From positions 1 to 39,530 of the forward strand of contig JUEF01000016.1 in the NCBI GenBank assembly GCA_000802045.1: 39,530 bases of DNA. Direction: 5' to 3'. Below, one piece after another: positions 19,038 to 27,765 of this stretch (position 1 is its first letter; each line of letters starts with the position of its first letter). The notes beneath the pieces were generated by a model, which was given only the letters and a program-made list of their open reading frames with translations, was not told the origin of the DNA and did no database searches. A program made the translations under genes and the position numbers. This DNA comes from Peptococcaceae bacterium BICA1-8 (GTDB lineage Bacteria > Bacillota > Peptococcia > Peptococcales > BICA1-8).

Positions 19038-21194
19038 TCACACTTTTTTTATCGGAGCATACCTACTAATAAGCTTCTTAATCCCCTGGTCAGGAAACGC
19101 CACACTAACCTCGGCATCATCACCAGACCCTTTAACAGAAACCACAACACCCTCTCCCCATTTGTTATGCTCAACTTTATCACCTAAACTAAAGGTTTCG
19201 ACGCTGCCGGGTGTAGGGGAGTTGAGCGCCTTGCCGTAAAAAGATGATTTTTCTTCTCTTGTTCTAGCCTGGGAACTTTCCAGATATTTATCAGGTATTT
19301 CCTCGATAAAACGGGAAGGGGAATTGTATGCATCCCTGCCGTAAATAGTTCTTTTCCATGCCCTAGTTAGATAGACTTTTTCCTCTGCTCTTGTTAAAGC
19401 TACATAACAGAGCCTTCGCTCCTCGTCAATCTCCTCTGGATCATTGGAATTTATGCTGCGACTGTGGGGGAAAAGATTTTCTTCCATTCCGGTTACAAAT
19501 ACTATCGGAAATTCAAGACCTTTGGCTCCGTGCATGGTCATGATAACCATAGCGTCTTCATCGGCATCATAGTTATCAATATCAGTGACCAATGATATCT
19601 CGGATAAAAAGGTGGAAAGATCATCACCTTGACTTTCAATATCATACTTTTTAGTTACTGTTAAAAACTCCTGCAGATTTTCTAGGCGGGTTTCAGCTTC
19701 AACCGTTTTTTCTAGCTGCAACTCTTGGAGGTAACCTGTGTCTTCTAAGATTTTGTTTGTTAAGAAAGTGATATCACTTTTACTTAACTCTCTAAAATTA
19801 TCTATTAACTTTTTGAAGCCCTTAATGGATTTGGCCGTCTTAGTAGCTATTCCCGCTTCTTCCGGCTCTGCCATGACATCATATATAGTCTTGCCATTTA
19901 ATGCACCATAATTAACCAGCTTGTCCCAGGAAGTATCACCAATACCTCTCTTTGGTGTATTTATTACCCTCTTTAGACTTACCTCATCCAATGGATTAGC
20001 AATAATCTTGAAGTAAGCCAAAATATCCTTAATTTCTTTACGATCATAGAATTTGGTTCCCCCGAATACCCGGTAGGGAATATTGCTACGAATCAAGGAT
20101 TCCTCTATCGCCCTAAACTGCCCTGTAGTCCGGCACAAAACGGCAAAATCCTTATATTCTTTCTGTTCCCTATCTAATATTTGTCTAATAGTCCTTACTA
20201 TAAAGAAGGCTTCATCAACCTCGTCCTGGGCAGTATAATAAAAGATTTTATCTCCGCCCTCTTTCTCCGTCCAGAGACTTTTAGGTTTTCGGCGGGAATT
20301 ATTTTTTACGACCTCATTTGCTGCACTAAGGATGTTTTGAGTAGAGCGATAATTTTGTTCTAATTTAATTATTTTGGTCTCCTCATAATCTTCCTCAAAA
20401 CTCAAGATATTCTTGATATCTGCCCCTCTCCATTGATAAATCGATTGGTCATCATCCCCAACAACACACAAGTTCTTATGTTTTTGAGCAAGCAATTTAA
20501 TCAGCATATATTGGGCAGTATTGGTGTCTTGGTATTCATCAACTAATATGTATTTAAACCTTTCCTGATATTTCTGCAGAATATCCGGTTTTTCTTTAAA
20601 CAGTAGAACCGTGAGCATAATCAAGTCATCAAAGTCCAGGGCATTATTATTTTTTAACCGTTTCTGGTACTCATCATAGATATTGATAATCTGGTCATCA
20701 AAATAATTATTGTCTGGCTCCTTCTGAGCAGCATCCGGTGTCTTTAGTTCATTTTTATAATTGGAAATTCTGTTACTAATAGTGCGAGGTGCATATTTTT
20801 TATCATCTAGATTCTTTTCCTTTAAAATCATCTTTATAAGGGTCTGCTGATCCGAATCATCATAAATAACAAAATTAGACGTGTATCCTAATTCTTTGAT
20901 TTCCGATCTTAATATCCTTAAACAGGTAGAATGGAAGGTTGCGACCCAAAGGTGTTGGGAAGCAATACCTACCAGCTTTTCTAATCGCTCTCGCATTTCC
21001 TGGGCGGCTTTATTAGTAAAGGTTATAGCCAGGATATTTCCCGGATAAACCTTTTTTTCAAAAATAAGATGGGCAATTCTATGGGTCAAGACCCGAGTCT
21101 TACCACTTCCAGCGCCTGCTAAAATCAATAAAGGCCCTTCAGTACATTGAACAGCCTCCTGTTGTTCAGGGTTTAAATTATCCAAAATAGACAA
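19038..21194 (-). CDS. pcrA: ATP-dependent 3'-5' DNA helicase PcrA/UvrD family
   Basis: SF1A helicase for repair and for removing proteins from DNA. Motifs in the 718-aa product: Q-motif LNPEQQEAV (7-15), Walker A GAGSGKT (27-33), DEYQDTN (motif II), GDDDQSIYQWRGAD (motif III), LEQNYRST (motif IV), and MHGAKGLEFPIVFVTG with VALTRAEEKVYLT (motifs V-VI). The last about 50 residues (GDKVEHNKWGEGVVVSV...) are the Tudor-like tail through which PcrA binds RNA polymerase. The start is TTG at 21194, 7 bases after AGGAGG. An extended -10 promoter and a 9-bp inverted repeat lie upstream. It heads the pcrA-ligA run. Confidence 0.96.
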   Translation of the reverse strand: MSILDNLNPEQQEAVQCTEGPLLILAGAGSGKTRVLTHRIAHLIFEKKVYPGNILAITFTNKAAQEMRERLEKLVGIASQHLWVATFHSTCLRILRSEIKELGYTSNFVIYDDSDQQTLIKMILKEKNLDDKKYAPRTISNRISNYKNELKTPDAAQKEPDNNYFDDQIINIYDEYQKRLKNNNALDFDDLIMLTVLLFKEKPDILQKYQERFKYILVDEYQDTNTAQYMLIKLLAQKHKNLCVVGDDDQSIYQWRGADIKNILSFEEDYEETKIIKLEQNYRSTQNILSAANEVVKNNSRRKPKSLWTEKEGGDKIFYYTAQDEVDEAFFIVRTIRQILDREQKEYKDFAVLCRTTGQFRAIEESLIRSNIPYRVFGGTKFYDRKEIKDILAYFKIIANPLDEVSLKRVINTPKRGIGDTSWDKLVNYGALNGKTIYDVMAEPEEAGIATKTAKSIKGFKKLIDNFRELSKSDITFLTNKILEDTGYLQELQLEKTVEAETRLENLQEFLTVTKKYDIESQGDDLSTFLSEISLVTDIDNYDADEDAMVIMTMHGAKGLEFPIVFVTGMEENLFPHSRSINSNDPEEIDEERRLCYVALTRAEEKVYLTRAWKRTIYGRDAYNSPSRFIEEIPDKYLESSQARTREEKSSFYGKALNSPTPGSVETFSLGDKVEHNKWGEGVVVSVKGSGDDAEVSVAFPDQGIKKLISRYAPIKKV

Positions 21195-21232
21195 TATGGT
21201 TCCTCCTCTATTTCCATTAAAAGGTCTTAAAT

Positions 21233-21241
21233 ATTATACCA
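21233..21241 (-). promoter_or_regulatory. extended -10 promoter of pcrA
   Basis: The minus strand reads TGGTATAAT, a perfect -10 with the TGn extension, 39 bases upstream of the TTG start. The -35 region (around 21256-21261, TTCCTT) is poor, as is common with extended -10 promoters. Confidence 0.55.
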
Positions 21242-21250
21242 GATTATTTT

Positions 21251-21275
21251 AAAGTAAGGAATGGGGGCCTTACTT
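21251..21275. promoter_or_regulatory. 9-bp inverted repeat overlapping the pcrA -35 region
   Basis: AAAGTAAGG and CCTTACTTT form a perfect inverted repeat with an 8-base spacer, lying over the -35 region of the pcrA promoter. Its position upstream of the start of transcription fits an operator better than a terminator, because no gene on either strand ends here. Confidence 0.45.
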
Positions 21276-21289
21276 TAGTGATGTGAAAA

Positions 21290-21310
21290 GACAGGACTGT
21301 TAATCCTGTC
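21290..21310. promoter_or_regulatory. 7-bp inverted repeat in the pcrA / YhhN-like divergent region
   Basis: GACAGGA and TCCTGTC with a 7-base spacer, followed on the plus strand by TAAATTATTTTC. It could be an operator, or a short leader hairpin ahead of the gene at 21385. Nothing else marks it. Confidence 0.35.
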
Positions 21311-21384
21311 TAAATTATTTTCTGGTACTCATACCTTGAAATAACCATATAAATATACAAATACTTCTTTATAGGGAGGTTCGA

Positions 21385-22107
21385 ATGAATAACTTTCAAA
21401 AGGTTTTATTGGTAATTTATCTTCCGATAACTATATTTATTTTAATCCTTGATATCCTTTATCCTGGGGGAAATATGGTAAGTTATTTGAAATATGCCAC
21501 CATTATCTCGCTCTTTATTGTCGCGCTCAAGATTAAAAAGAATTACACCGAACAATATTTTATGAATCTTGCCATTTTTTTCGCTATGTTTTCTGATTTT
21601 TTCCTGGTTTTCTGTAGTACTATTCCTGAAATAAGTAGAAGTGTAGTTTCTTTCGGTATTGCCGGATTTATTCTAGCTTACTCTCTACTTATAATAGCTT
21701 ATCAAAAAAACTTTAAGTTTGGCTGGGGTGAATTTTTTACAATGCTTTTCGTGCTTAGTATTTTTGTCCCACAATATATAATTCTTTATCCTCATATTAA
21801 CGGCTGGATGTTTTATGGGGCAGTTATATTTGGCTTAGTCCTATGTTATATGGCCTGGACATCTATTTGTACAATTTTCCGCGGATACTTTAATCCAAAA
21901 ATTTCCCGCCTTATCGCACTATCTGGATTCCTTATGTTCATTTGCGATTTGGGAGTAGCTAATGACATTTTTAATCCTGCTTTTTCTAATTTATTTGTGC
22001 CTTGGCTTAAAAATATAATTTGGGGTTCGTATATTCCAGCCTGGACTCTATTAGTAGTACTTATTGCTGAAAAAAATTTGTTAAGCAGCTCTAGAGTCAA
22101 TAAGTAA
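21385..22107 (+). CDS. multipass membrane protein, YhhN/lysoplasmalogenase-like
   Basis: 240 aa with about eight hydrophobic segments. The pattern of a conserved Asp in FFAMFSDFFLVF, a second membrane block GIAGFILAYSLLIIAYQ and a late GFLMFICDLGVAND recalls the YhhN family, whose animal members (TMEM86) cleave lysoplasmalogens. Clostridia often contain plasmalogens, so a lipid role is conceivable, but the match is by pattern only. The start is ATG after a clean AGGGAGG. It is monocistronic, with the convergent corA gene 31 bases away. A 12-base palindrome (AATACATGTATT, 22120-22131) in that gap is the only terminator-like sequence. Confidence 0.55.
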   Translation: MNNFQKVLLVIYLPITIFILILDILYPGGNMVSYLKYATIISLFIVALKIKKNYTEQYFMNLAIFFAMFSDFFLVFCSTIPEISRSVVSFGIAGFILAYSLLIIAYQKNFKFGWGEFFTMLFVLSIFVPQYIILYPHINGWMFYGAVIFGLVLCYMAWTSICTIFRGYFNPKISRLIALSGFLMFICDLGVANDIFNPAFSNLFVPWLKNIIWGSYIPAWTLLVVLIAEKNLLSSSRVNK

Positions 22108-22138
22108 CTATTTCTAAACAATACATGTATTACTTTTA

Positions 22139-23092
22139 TTATGTATCAAACCATCCCTTTCGTTTAAACCATAAGAACATTGAGATACCGATAAGTGTCA
22201 TTATCCCTAAAACTATAAAATAACCATATTTCCATTTCAATTCGGGCATGTATTCAAAGTTCATGCCATAAATACCAGCTACAAAGGATAAAGGAATGAA
22301 AATTGTAGTTATCACTGTCAATACCATCATATTTGTATTCATACGGTTTGAATTTATAGATAAATAACTATCACGCAGGTCAGAAGTTATTTCTCTGCTT
22401 GACTCAATCATATCTGAGAGCTTTAATAAATGATCATTTATGTCTGAAAAATATATTTTATGGTCTTTAAAGTCTGGGAGCCGTGCTGAATTTAATATTC
22501 TATACAACAAGTCTCCCATCGAAGATACGATTCTTCGTATTTTCAGCAGATCCCCTCTAATTTGAAATACCTTGTCTAACAATTTATGGATAGATTTATT
22601 ATCTAGCTTTGAATCGAAACCATCTAATTTGTCCTCAATTATATTAACAGCGGGGAAAAATTGGTCAACTATTTTGTCAAAAATTTGATATGCTGCAAAT
22701 ATGGGTCCTATATCCCATTTAGATCTATCTCCGGTAACTCGTTCCCAAGCTTCATCTATTTCACCTAGGCTTTCAGCATGGAACGATATGATATAGTTTT
22801 GTGCAATAAATAAGGATATCTCCGTTGGGTCTAGTGTGTCGCTTTTTAAAGCATTAAGAATCAAAAAGCTGTACCCTTCATAGTAGTCTACTTTCGGTTT
22901 GTTCAAAGAGTAAATACAATCCTCTATAGACAAAGGGTGAAAATCAAAGGACTTTCGCAATATTTCTATTTCAGGTTCGCTGGGGTTATCAAAATCAATC
23001 CAATACCATTGAAAATTATGGTCACGCAAACTATTTAAATTGAAGTTAAAATAAACCTCCGAGTCCTTCCCAAATCCAAAGGTTCGAATCAA
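22139..23092 (-). CDS. corA: CorA-type divalent cation transporter
   Basis: Channel for Mg2+ (or Co2+/Ni2+) uptake. The 317-aa protein has the long cytoplasmic funnel domain (1-250) and two C-terminal membrane helices flanking the family's pore signature YGMNFE (near 274-279). The tail after the second helix is KRKGW, as in other CorA proteins. The start is TTG at 23092. AGAGGA lies 10 bases before it, and the nearby ATG at 23102 is out of frame. No M-box or other Mg riboswitch is visible in the leader. Confidence 0.92.
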   Translation of the reverse strand: MIRTFGFGKDSEVYFNFNLNSLRDHNFQWYWIDFDNPSEPEIEILRKSFDFHPLSIEDCIYSLNKPKVDYYEGYSFLILNALKSDTLDPTEISLFIAQNYIISFHAESLGEIDEAWERVTGDRSKWDIGPIFAAYQIFDKIVDQFFPAVNIIEDKLDGFDSKLDNKSIHKLLDKVFQIRGDLLKIRRIVSSMGDLLYRILNSARLPDFKDHKIYFSDINDHLLKLSDMIESSREITSDLRDSYLSINSNRMNTNMMVLTVITTIFIPLSFVAGIYGMNFEYMPELKWKYGYFIVLGIMTLIGISMFLWFKRKGWFDT

Positions 23093-23290
23093 AATAACTC
23101 ATTCCTCTGTCTTAACTATTTAATATATAATATTTACTAGACATGATAATTTTATGGGAATAGCAAAATCCTTTAATTCAATCTTCTATTACTCAACCAG
23201 TAAAAAGGCATATCTATTCATGGTTTCTTTATAATCCTTCAAGACCATTTATTATTAATAAATAAAACATAGGTCTAACTTTTTTTATCT

Positions 23291-23455
23291 CTAGCCTAAA
23301 GATTCAAAAAACCTCTTTAATTCTTCCTTATCTTTATTATGTAAATAATGCCATCTTTTTTCTTGCAAGGCACCTTCTAAAGCACATAATGTGTTGAAAC
23401 AAACCCCATAGTCGTTAGTTCTAAGCAATCTAGATAACTCACCCATTTTCCTCAT
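23291..23455 (-). CDS. small hypothetical protein (54 aa)
   Basis: A short open frame begins MRKMGELSRLLRTNDYGV and ends KRFFESLG. The middle CFNTLCALEGALQEKRWHYLH is predicted helical and amphipathic, and codon use looks coding, with third-position A/T like its neighbours. The start is ATG at 23455, or ATG at 23446 with GAGGA only 2 bases away. The upstream ribosome site is weak either way. The frame is closed by a stop 9 bases upstream. The flanking 198 bases toward corA and 103 bases toward the next gene show nothing else. No family recognised. Confidence 0.5.
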   Translation of the reverse strand: MRKMGELSRLLRTNDYGVCFNTLCALEGALQEKRWHYLHNKDKEELKRFFESLG

Positions 23456-23558
23456 CCCAATCTAATTTTAGCTTTTAGATGATTATGATTATGAAAAGAC
23501 TCTTCCCTCAACACAAATTACCTTATCCTCTTCCCAATACAGAGGAATAATTCCATTA

Positions 23559-23933
23559 TCAATCTCCATTAGTCCAAACTTGCTTATAGTCAACTTTTTC
23601 ACTGCCCTCAATTAGGATTTTATGCACCTTATTATCTCCTTGATTAATTGCAACGCTAAAATGCCCTAACCGATTAAAGGGATTTACAGGGACATAGCGA
23701 TACTTAATAATTAAGTTTTCCCCTTCAAATCGATAGTTGTATCCGGCGAAGGCAAGAGCACTATTACTTGTATCACCCTCAAGTACTACCTCGCTCTCAT
23801 TAAAACTAACTCTATTAATTAAAATACTATTATGATCAACATACTGTCCATGCTCCAAAAAATACCAGCCCGAGAACAAAAAAATACTAGCTACCGTTAG
23901 GACAGAGTAAAAAATCAATCCATTTTTTTTCAA
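23559..23933 (-). CDS. hypothetical protein with N-terminal membrane anchor
   Basis: 124 aa from a TTG start at 23933, chosen because GGAGG lies 9 bases before it; an in-frame TTG at 23951 has no site. Residues 5-23 are hydrophobic (LIFYSVLTVASIFLFSGWY) without a lipobox Cys, so this is a signal anchor or cleavable signal. The remaining 100 residues look like alternating beta strands (ILINRVSF, EVVLEG, YNYRFEGENLIIKYRYV, HFSVAIN, HKILIEG), and the domain is probably extracytoplasmic. The motif order, a beta-rich domain ending in I..DG/S.E....W, recalls small secreted beta-sandwich domains, but no family is named. Monocistronic. Confidence 0.6.
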   Translation of the reverse strand: MKKNGLIFYSVLTVASIFLFSGWYFLEHGQYVDHNSILINRVSFNESEVVLEGDTSNSALAFAGYNYRFEGENLIIKYRYVPVNPFNRLGHFSVAINQGDNKVHKILIEGSEKVDYKQVWTNGD

Positions 23934-24172
23934 GTTAACTATCCTCCACAATTCAATTATTATAGCTTAAATATTATAATTTTAATTAGTAATTATTAAT
24001 CCCTATATGTTTAATACAAATGCTATTCGACAGTTAGTATTCATTTTAATCACTGATATTCCTCCTAATAACTTTCCCTTTTCAACAAATTTACAAAAAA
24101 AAATAAAAAGCATAGTATAATCTAAGATTGAGCAAATTAATAACAAGCTAATACCTAAAGGTGGGATTAAAT

Positions 24173-24694
24173 ATGGTAGATATTATGGATAAATTACATA
24201 TGTTAACTGAAATTACAAAATCAGCTAGGGATAAACAGAGAATGATTAATGTAAGTGAAGTCTTTTACGTATGGGATATTTTGGTTGCAAAGTTAGATAT
24301 AATGGAAACTATTAATATTCTCGACGATAATATTGATGATATTGATTTAAAATTCATCTCAAATCAATTAGTGAAAGGCCTTCAATCAGGTATTAATGAT
24401 ATGGAGAAATTAATGAACGATTATGGTATACCATTCCCGGTACGGCCACCTGTCGGCAGTAATTCTATGGCCAATTTGGAAACCTTTACAGACAAGTATA
24501 TATATGAGAGTATTCTTGAAGGAATTCAATCTTTCTTCCCGATTCTTTCCAGCGGTTTTATGAATTCTACTTCACCGAAAATTAGAAAAGCATTTAAAAA
24601 CCACTTGCTGGTGACTATAGAATTACAGGAGCAAATTGTTGAGTATGGTAAGCTAAAAGGTTTTTTAAATGAAGTACCTATTTATAGAGCATAA
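24173..24694 (+). CDS. DUF3231 family protein, first of a tandem pair
   Basis: 173-aa, all-helical protein matching one repeat of DUF3231 (a ferritin-fold-like family associated with spore-coat proteins such as CotF). Key stretches are INVSEVFYVWDILVAKLD (about 25-42), the PPVGSN loop after GIPFPVRPP, and the closing STSPKIRKAF...YGKLKGFLNEVPIYRA. The ATG at 24173 is preferred over the in-frame GTG at 24161, because AGGTGG at 24159-24164 overlaps the GTG and sits 8 bases before the ATG. A TATAAT lies at 24116-24121. Many DUF3231 proteins carry two repeats in one chain; here each repeat is its own gene. Confidence 0.8.
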   Translation: MVDIMDKLHMLTEITKSARDKQRMINVSEVFYVWDILVAKLDIMETINILDDNIDDIDLKFISNQLVKGLQSGINDMEKLMNDYGIPFPVRPPVGSNSMANLETFTDKYIYESILEGIQSFFPILSSGFMNSTSPKIRKAFKNHLLVTIELQEQIVEYGKLKGFLNEVPIYRA

Positions 24695-24746
24695 ACATTG
24701 TTTTATGTTAAATCTCTGAATAATAAAAATAAATAAGGGTGATCAT

Positions 24747-25265
24747 GTGAAGATATTCGAGCAATTTCAAAAAATAGCTGAAGTTGGCATGTCAACTAGA
24801 GATAAACAGAAGACTATAAATGTTAGTGAGGTATTTCACCTTTGGAATCATTTGGTACAGAGATATAATGTATTATACATTACAAATATTTTAGAATCAT
24901 TCGCAAGAGATGAAGATTTAAAGTTGATTCTTATATCCGGTAAAAATTCCTTGGATAATCATATTAAGATATTAGAAAAAGAGATGTTGGAATATGGCAT
25001 TCCTTTACCAAATAGACCACCAAAGCAAACTCAATCTACATCCGATTTGGAGGAAATATCAGATAGACATATCTATAGACGAATAACTAGAGGTATTCAA
25101 TCATTTCTACCTACCCATACAATGGCCTTTATTCATAGTACTTCTCCAAAAATCAGAGAGCTATTTATGTCTTTTCTCATTGAAGAGATGAAGATATATG
25201 ATAAACTTCTTGAATACGGAAAAGTTAAAGGATATATAATTTTCCCACCCATCTACAAGCCATAA
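24747..25265 (+). CDS. DUF3231 family protein, second of a tandem pair
   Basis: 172 aa, clearly paralogous to the upstream gene. Shared blocks are ARDKQ/TRDKQK, INVSEVFHLWNHLV, YGIPLPNRPP, EGIQSF/RGIQSFLP, STSPKIRELF and YGKVKGYI..PPIYKP. It starts at GTG after AAGGGTG, 52 bases after its neighbour, so the two are probably co-transcribed and may form a heterodimer equivalent to the fused two-repeat proteins. A spore role is inferred from the family only. Gene followed by a strong hairpin terminator. Confidence 0.8.
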   Translation: MKIFEQFQKIAEVGMSTRDKQKTINVSEVFHLWNHLVQRYNVLYITNILESFARDEDLKLILISGKNSLDNHIKILEKEMLEYGIPLPNRPPKQTQSTSDLEEISDRHIYRRITRGIQSFLPTHTMAFIHSTSPKIRELFMSFLIEEMKIYDKLLEYGKVKGYIIFPPIYKP

Positions 25266-25302
25266 GGCATTATGTTGCACAAATTTAGCATGATATCGAA
25301 AG

Positions 25303-25335
25303 AACCTAAGTCTACCTTTTGGGTAAACTTAGGTT
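25303..25335. terminator. bidirectional terminator between DUF3231 and HAD genes
   Basis: AACCTAAGT-C-TACC pairs with GGTA-A-ACTTAGGTT (13 bp, one mismatch) around a 5-base loop, with moderately T-rich flanks. It lies between two convergent genes. Confidence 0.75.
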
Positions 25336-25366
25336 CATACTTTCCTTTGTGAAGTTCCCTTCTTTT

Positions 25367-26008
25367 CTATAAACTCACTTTGATTTCATCCAAAATACCA
25401 AATATGTCTTCAGGCTTATTAACAATATAATCCGGGCATTCCTGCTTTACCACCTCAAAGACATCAAAACCCCAACTTACCCAGATAAACTTAACTCCAC
25501 TTTTTTTAGATGCTACGATATCCCTTTCTTCATCTCCAATATAAATTACTTCGGATTCTCTTAACTTATATTTTTTTAGAAAATTATTAATCATTTTATC
25601 CTTACCAAAAATGTTACTGGAACAATAAACCTTATCAATGCTATTTATCTTATTTTCTTGCAAATATTCTCGGATATTTGTTTCCGAATTTGAAGATATG
25701 ATGGCTAAGTTTTTTCCTTTATTCTTCAAACCATCTAATAGCTCTCTTATACCTTTATGCAATTCGATATCTTTAAAGTATTTTTTATAAAGCTGATAAG
25801 CTTCTGCCGCTAAGAAGGGGATTTTATAAATGGGGAAATTTAGAGCTTTACATCTCTCGGTAATCGATAGCTTTCTTAGATGTTCAAAATCTTTAAGCTC
25901 TATCTTTTTGAATTTATATTTCTCAGATAGGTGATTAAATGCTGTAATTGCAGTATTCTTTGAGTCTACTAAAGTTCCATCAAAATCAAATATTATATAT
26001 TTTATCAT
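25367..26008 (-). CDS. HAD superfamily phosphatase, phosphoglycolate phosphatase-like
   Basis: HAD hydrolase with all four motifs: DFDGTLVDS (I, nucleophile and acid Asp), ISSNSE (II), K in GKDKMINNFL (III) and GDEERDI (IV). A helical C1 cap lies between motifs I and II (about 15-85), as in PGPase/beta-phosphoglucomutase-type enzymes. The length (213 aa) is normal. The substrate is a small phosphorylated metabolite that cannot be specified. The start ATG at 26008 follows GGAG at 7 bases; an in-frame GTG precedes it directly. Monocistronic. Confidence 0.88.
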   Translation of the reverse strand: MIKYIIFDFDGTLVDSKNTAITAFNHLSEKYKFKKIELKDFEHLRKLSITERCKALNFPIYKIPFLAAEAYQLYKKYFKDIELHKGIRELLDGLKNKGKNLAIISSNSETNIREYLQENKINSIDKVYCSSNIFGKDKMINNFLKKYKLRESEVIYIGDEERDIVASKKSGVKFIWVSWGFDVFEVVKQECPDYIVNKPEDIFGILDEIKVSL

Positions 26009-26086
26009 CACCCAGCTCCTTAGTAATACTTATTAAATTATTATACCAAAAAAAAGCCACTACTTATATATAAAAGCTGGTGCCTG

Positions 26087-26809
26087 CTAAAGTACTAATA
26101 TTCTACCGTTATCCTTAAGCCATTTTTTCCATTTTATATAATCAGGCTTAAAAGTCGCCACTAACTGCCAAAACTGCTGGGAATGGTTCATAAACTTTAG
26201 ATGGGCTAATTCATGGATTATTAAATAATCAATAACATCCTCAGGAGCCATAATGACTCGCCAGTTTAAATTAAGATTGCCTTTACTTGAACAGCTTCCC
26301 CATCTTGTTGCTTGGTTTTTAATCCTTAATTGATTGTACTTTAAACCCATAATTTTAGAGTAATGTTCCAATTTTTCTTGATAAACCTGTTGGGCTTGAT
26401 TTTTATACCATTTGCTAAGCTCTTCTTTAACAAGGATAGCCCAATTACTTTCGGGCACATTTTCTGGGATAAAAACCCAGATAGCATTATCTGTAAGTTT
26501 AAGATAGGGTTTCGCGCGTTGGTATACCTTAGTTTGGAGCATATAGCTCCTTCCCAAATAAAGATAAACCTCACCCGTCCGATAATTCTTTTGCGGATTC
26601 TTAACCTCCGATAATTTGTTAGCCTCTAATGTTTTTAAAATCCACTCCTTCTTATCCTCGACAAAGCCCTTTACTTTTTGTTCATTTGTCCCGCGGGGAA
26701 AAGAAACCCTCACTTTATCATTGACAATAGTAATCCTAATTTGTTTGGCCTTAGTGCTGGGACACATTTCATATGCTATTTCAGTTTGACCAATTTTAAC
26801 ATATTTCAT
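26087..26809 (-). CDS. YgjP-type metallopeptidase-like protein (DUF45)
   Basis: 240-aa protein with the DUF45/YgjP zincin signature: H199-E-L-A-H203 in IIHELAHLKFMNHSQQFW plus H209, preceded by RWGSCSSKGNLNLNWRV (about 169-184). The N-terminal half is a beta-rich domain (about 1-110). The family is thought to be metal-dependent hydrolases, sometimes next to type I restriction genes, but there are none here. The start ATG at 26809 overlaps the last 14 bases of the EamA gene, giving translational coupling. The frame is open farther upstream, but that stretch lies within the EamA gene and is not family-like. Confidence 0.85.
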   Translation of the reverse strand: MKYVKIGQTEIAYEMCPSTKAKQIRITIVNDKVRVSFPRGTNEQKVKGFVEDKKEWILKTLEANKLSEVKNPQKNYRTGEVYLYLGRSYMLQTKVYQRAKPYLKLTDNAIWVFIPENVPESNWAILVKEELSKWYKNQAQQVYQEKLEHYSKIMGLKYNQLRIKNQATRWGSCSSKGNLNLNWRVIMAPEDVIDYLIIHELAHLKFMNHSQQFWQLVATFKPDYIKWKKWLKDNGRILVL

Positions 26810-27704
26810 TATTATCAGCCTGCTTTTCCCATCTTTTAAAGTTAATAGATAATAATAATATCCCGGCAAGTAGTAGAAGGAGTCCCACAAAAGCCTGAAG
26901 ATTAAGCTTTTCTCCAAGAATAAAAATTCCCAGCACTGCCGCCGTCAGAGGTTCGGCTAAAGTAAGGGTAACGGCATCTGCCACAGATATTTTAGCTAGT
27001 CCCCGGGAAAATAACAAATAGGCAACTGCAGTGGCAAAGACCCCCAGGTGTATTGCCGCTACTGAGCCTCTCCAATCCATCAACCAGGTCAAATCACTAA
27101 TAATTAATAAGGGGGATAATAAAATTGCCCCTAAAGAAAATACAACAGCAACAACTAGCTCCGAAGGATGCTGGTCTAGGAGCTCTTTGCTGGCAAGTGC
27201 ATATACGGCATAAGCTAGTCCTGCACCTAATGCCATCATTATACCTACTACATTCAGGCTAATATCTTTCTCTGACATTAAAAGAAATAAGTTCCCCAAA
27301 ATAGCCAATCCAGTGGCTATTTTCCATTTTCCGTTGGGTTTTTCTCCTCTTACTAGATAAGCTAATATCCCAGCAAATACCGGTGCGCTTCCAATGGTGA
27401 CAATAGTGCCTACCGCAACTCCAGTTTTGGAGACTCCAGCAAAGAAAAAAGGTTGGTAAGCAGCCATGCTTACTGCAGCCACAACTGTTGTCAAGAAAGG
27501 CCAGCCTTTAAACCCCCGCCAAGAACCTTTCATTAGAGCAAAAATAAACAGTACTGTCCCACCTATAGCTAAGCGTACCGCTCCAATAGTTAATGGGCTA
27601 GCCCCTGTTGGAGCAAGGGCTTGGGAAGTCCCAGTTGTTCCCCATAACATAGCTGCTGCTATAACCAAAAGAACTGAGCTAGTTTGAACTTTTGTATTTT
27701 TCAT
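26796..27704 (-). CDS. EamA/DMT-family exporter
   Basis: 302-aa drug/metabolite transporter with two EamA repeats, about ten hydrophobic segments. The first repeat opens VLLVIAAAMLWGTTGTSQALAP and the second GIMMALGAGLAYAVYALASKELL. The late LTLAEPLTAAVLGIFILGEKL is the family signature. The family exports amino acids and other metabolites; the substrate here is unknown. Start ATG follows AAAGGA. The YgjP-type gene overlaps its end. Confidence 0.9.
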   Translation of the reverse strand: MKNTKVQTSSVLLVIAAAMLWGTTGTSQALAPTGASPLTIGAVRLAIGGTVLFIFALMKGSWRGFKGWPFLTTVVAAVSMAAYQPFFFAGVSKTGVAVGTIVTIGSAPVFAGILAYLVRGEKPNGKWKIATGLAILGNLFLLMSEKDISLNVVGIMMALGAGLAYAVYALASKELLDQHPSELVVAVVFSLGAILLSPLLIISDLTWLMDWRGSVAAIHLGVFATAVAYLLFSRGLAKISVADAVTLTLAEPLTAAVLGIFILGEKLNLQAFVGLLLLLAGILLLSINFKRWEKQADNNEIC

Positions 27705-27765
27705 GGTGTCACAATCCTTTCATGATATTCGCCTCAACTCCAAATGGCCATCTGGTTTGGCTGCA

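Noticed and set aside
22120..22131. AATACATGTATT palindrome as a terminator between the YhhN-like gene and corA
   Set aside because: AT-rich 6-bp arms with no loop; too weak to call.
23094..23290. 19-codon frame MVLKDYKETMNRYAFLLVE on the minus strand
   Set aside because: Too short and without a ribosome site; may be a relic but cannot be supported.
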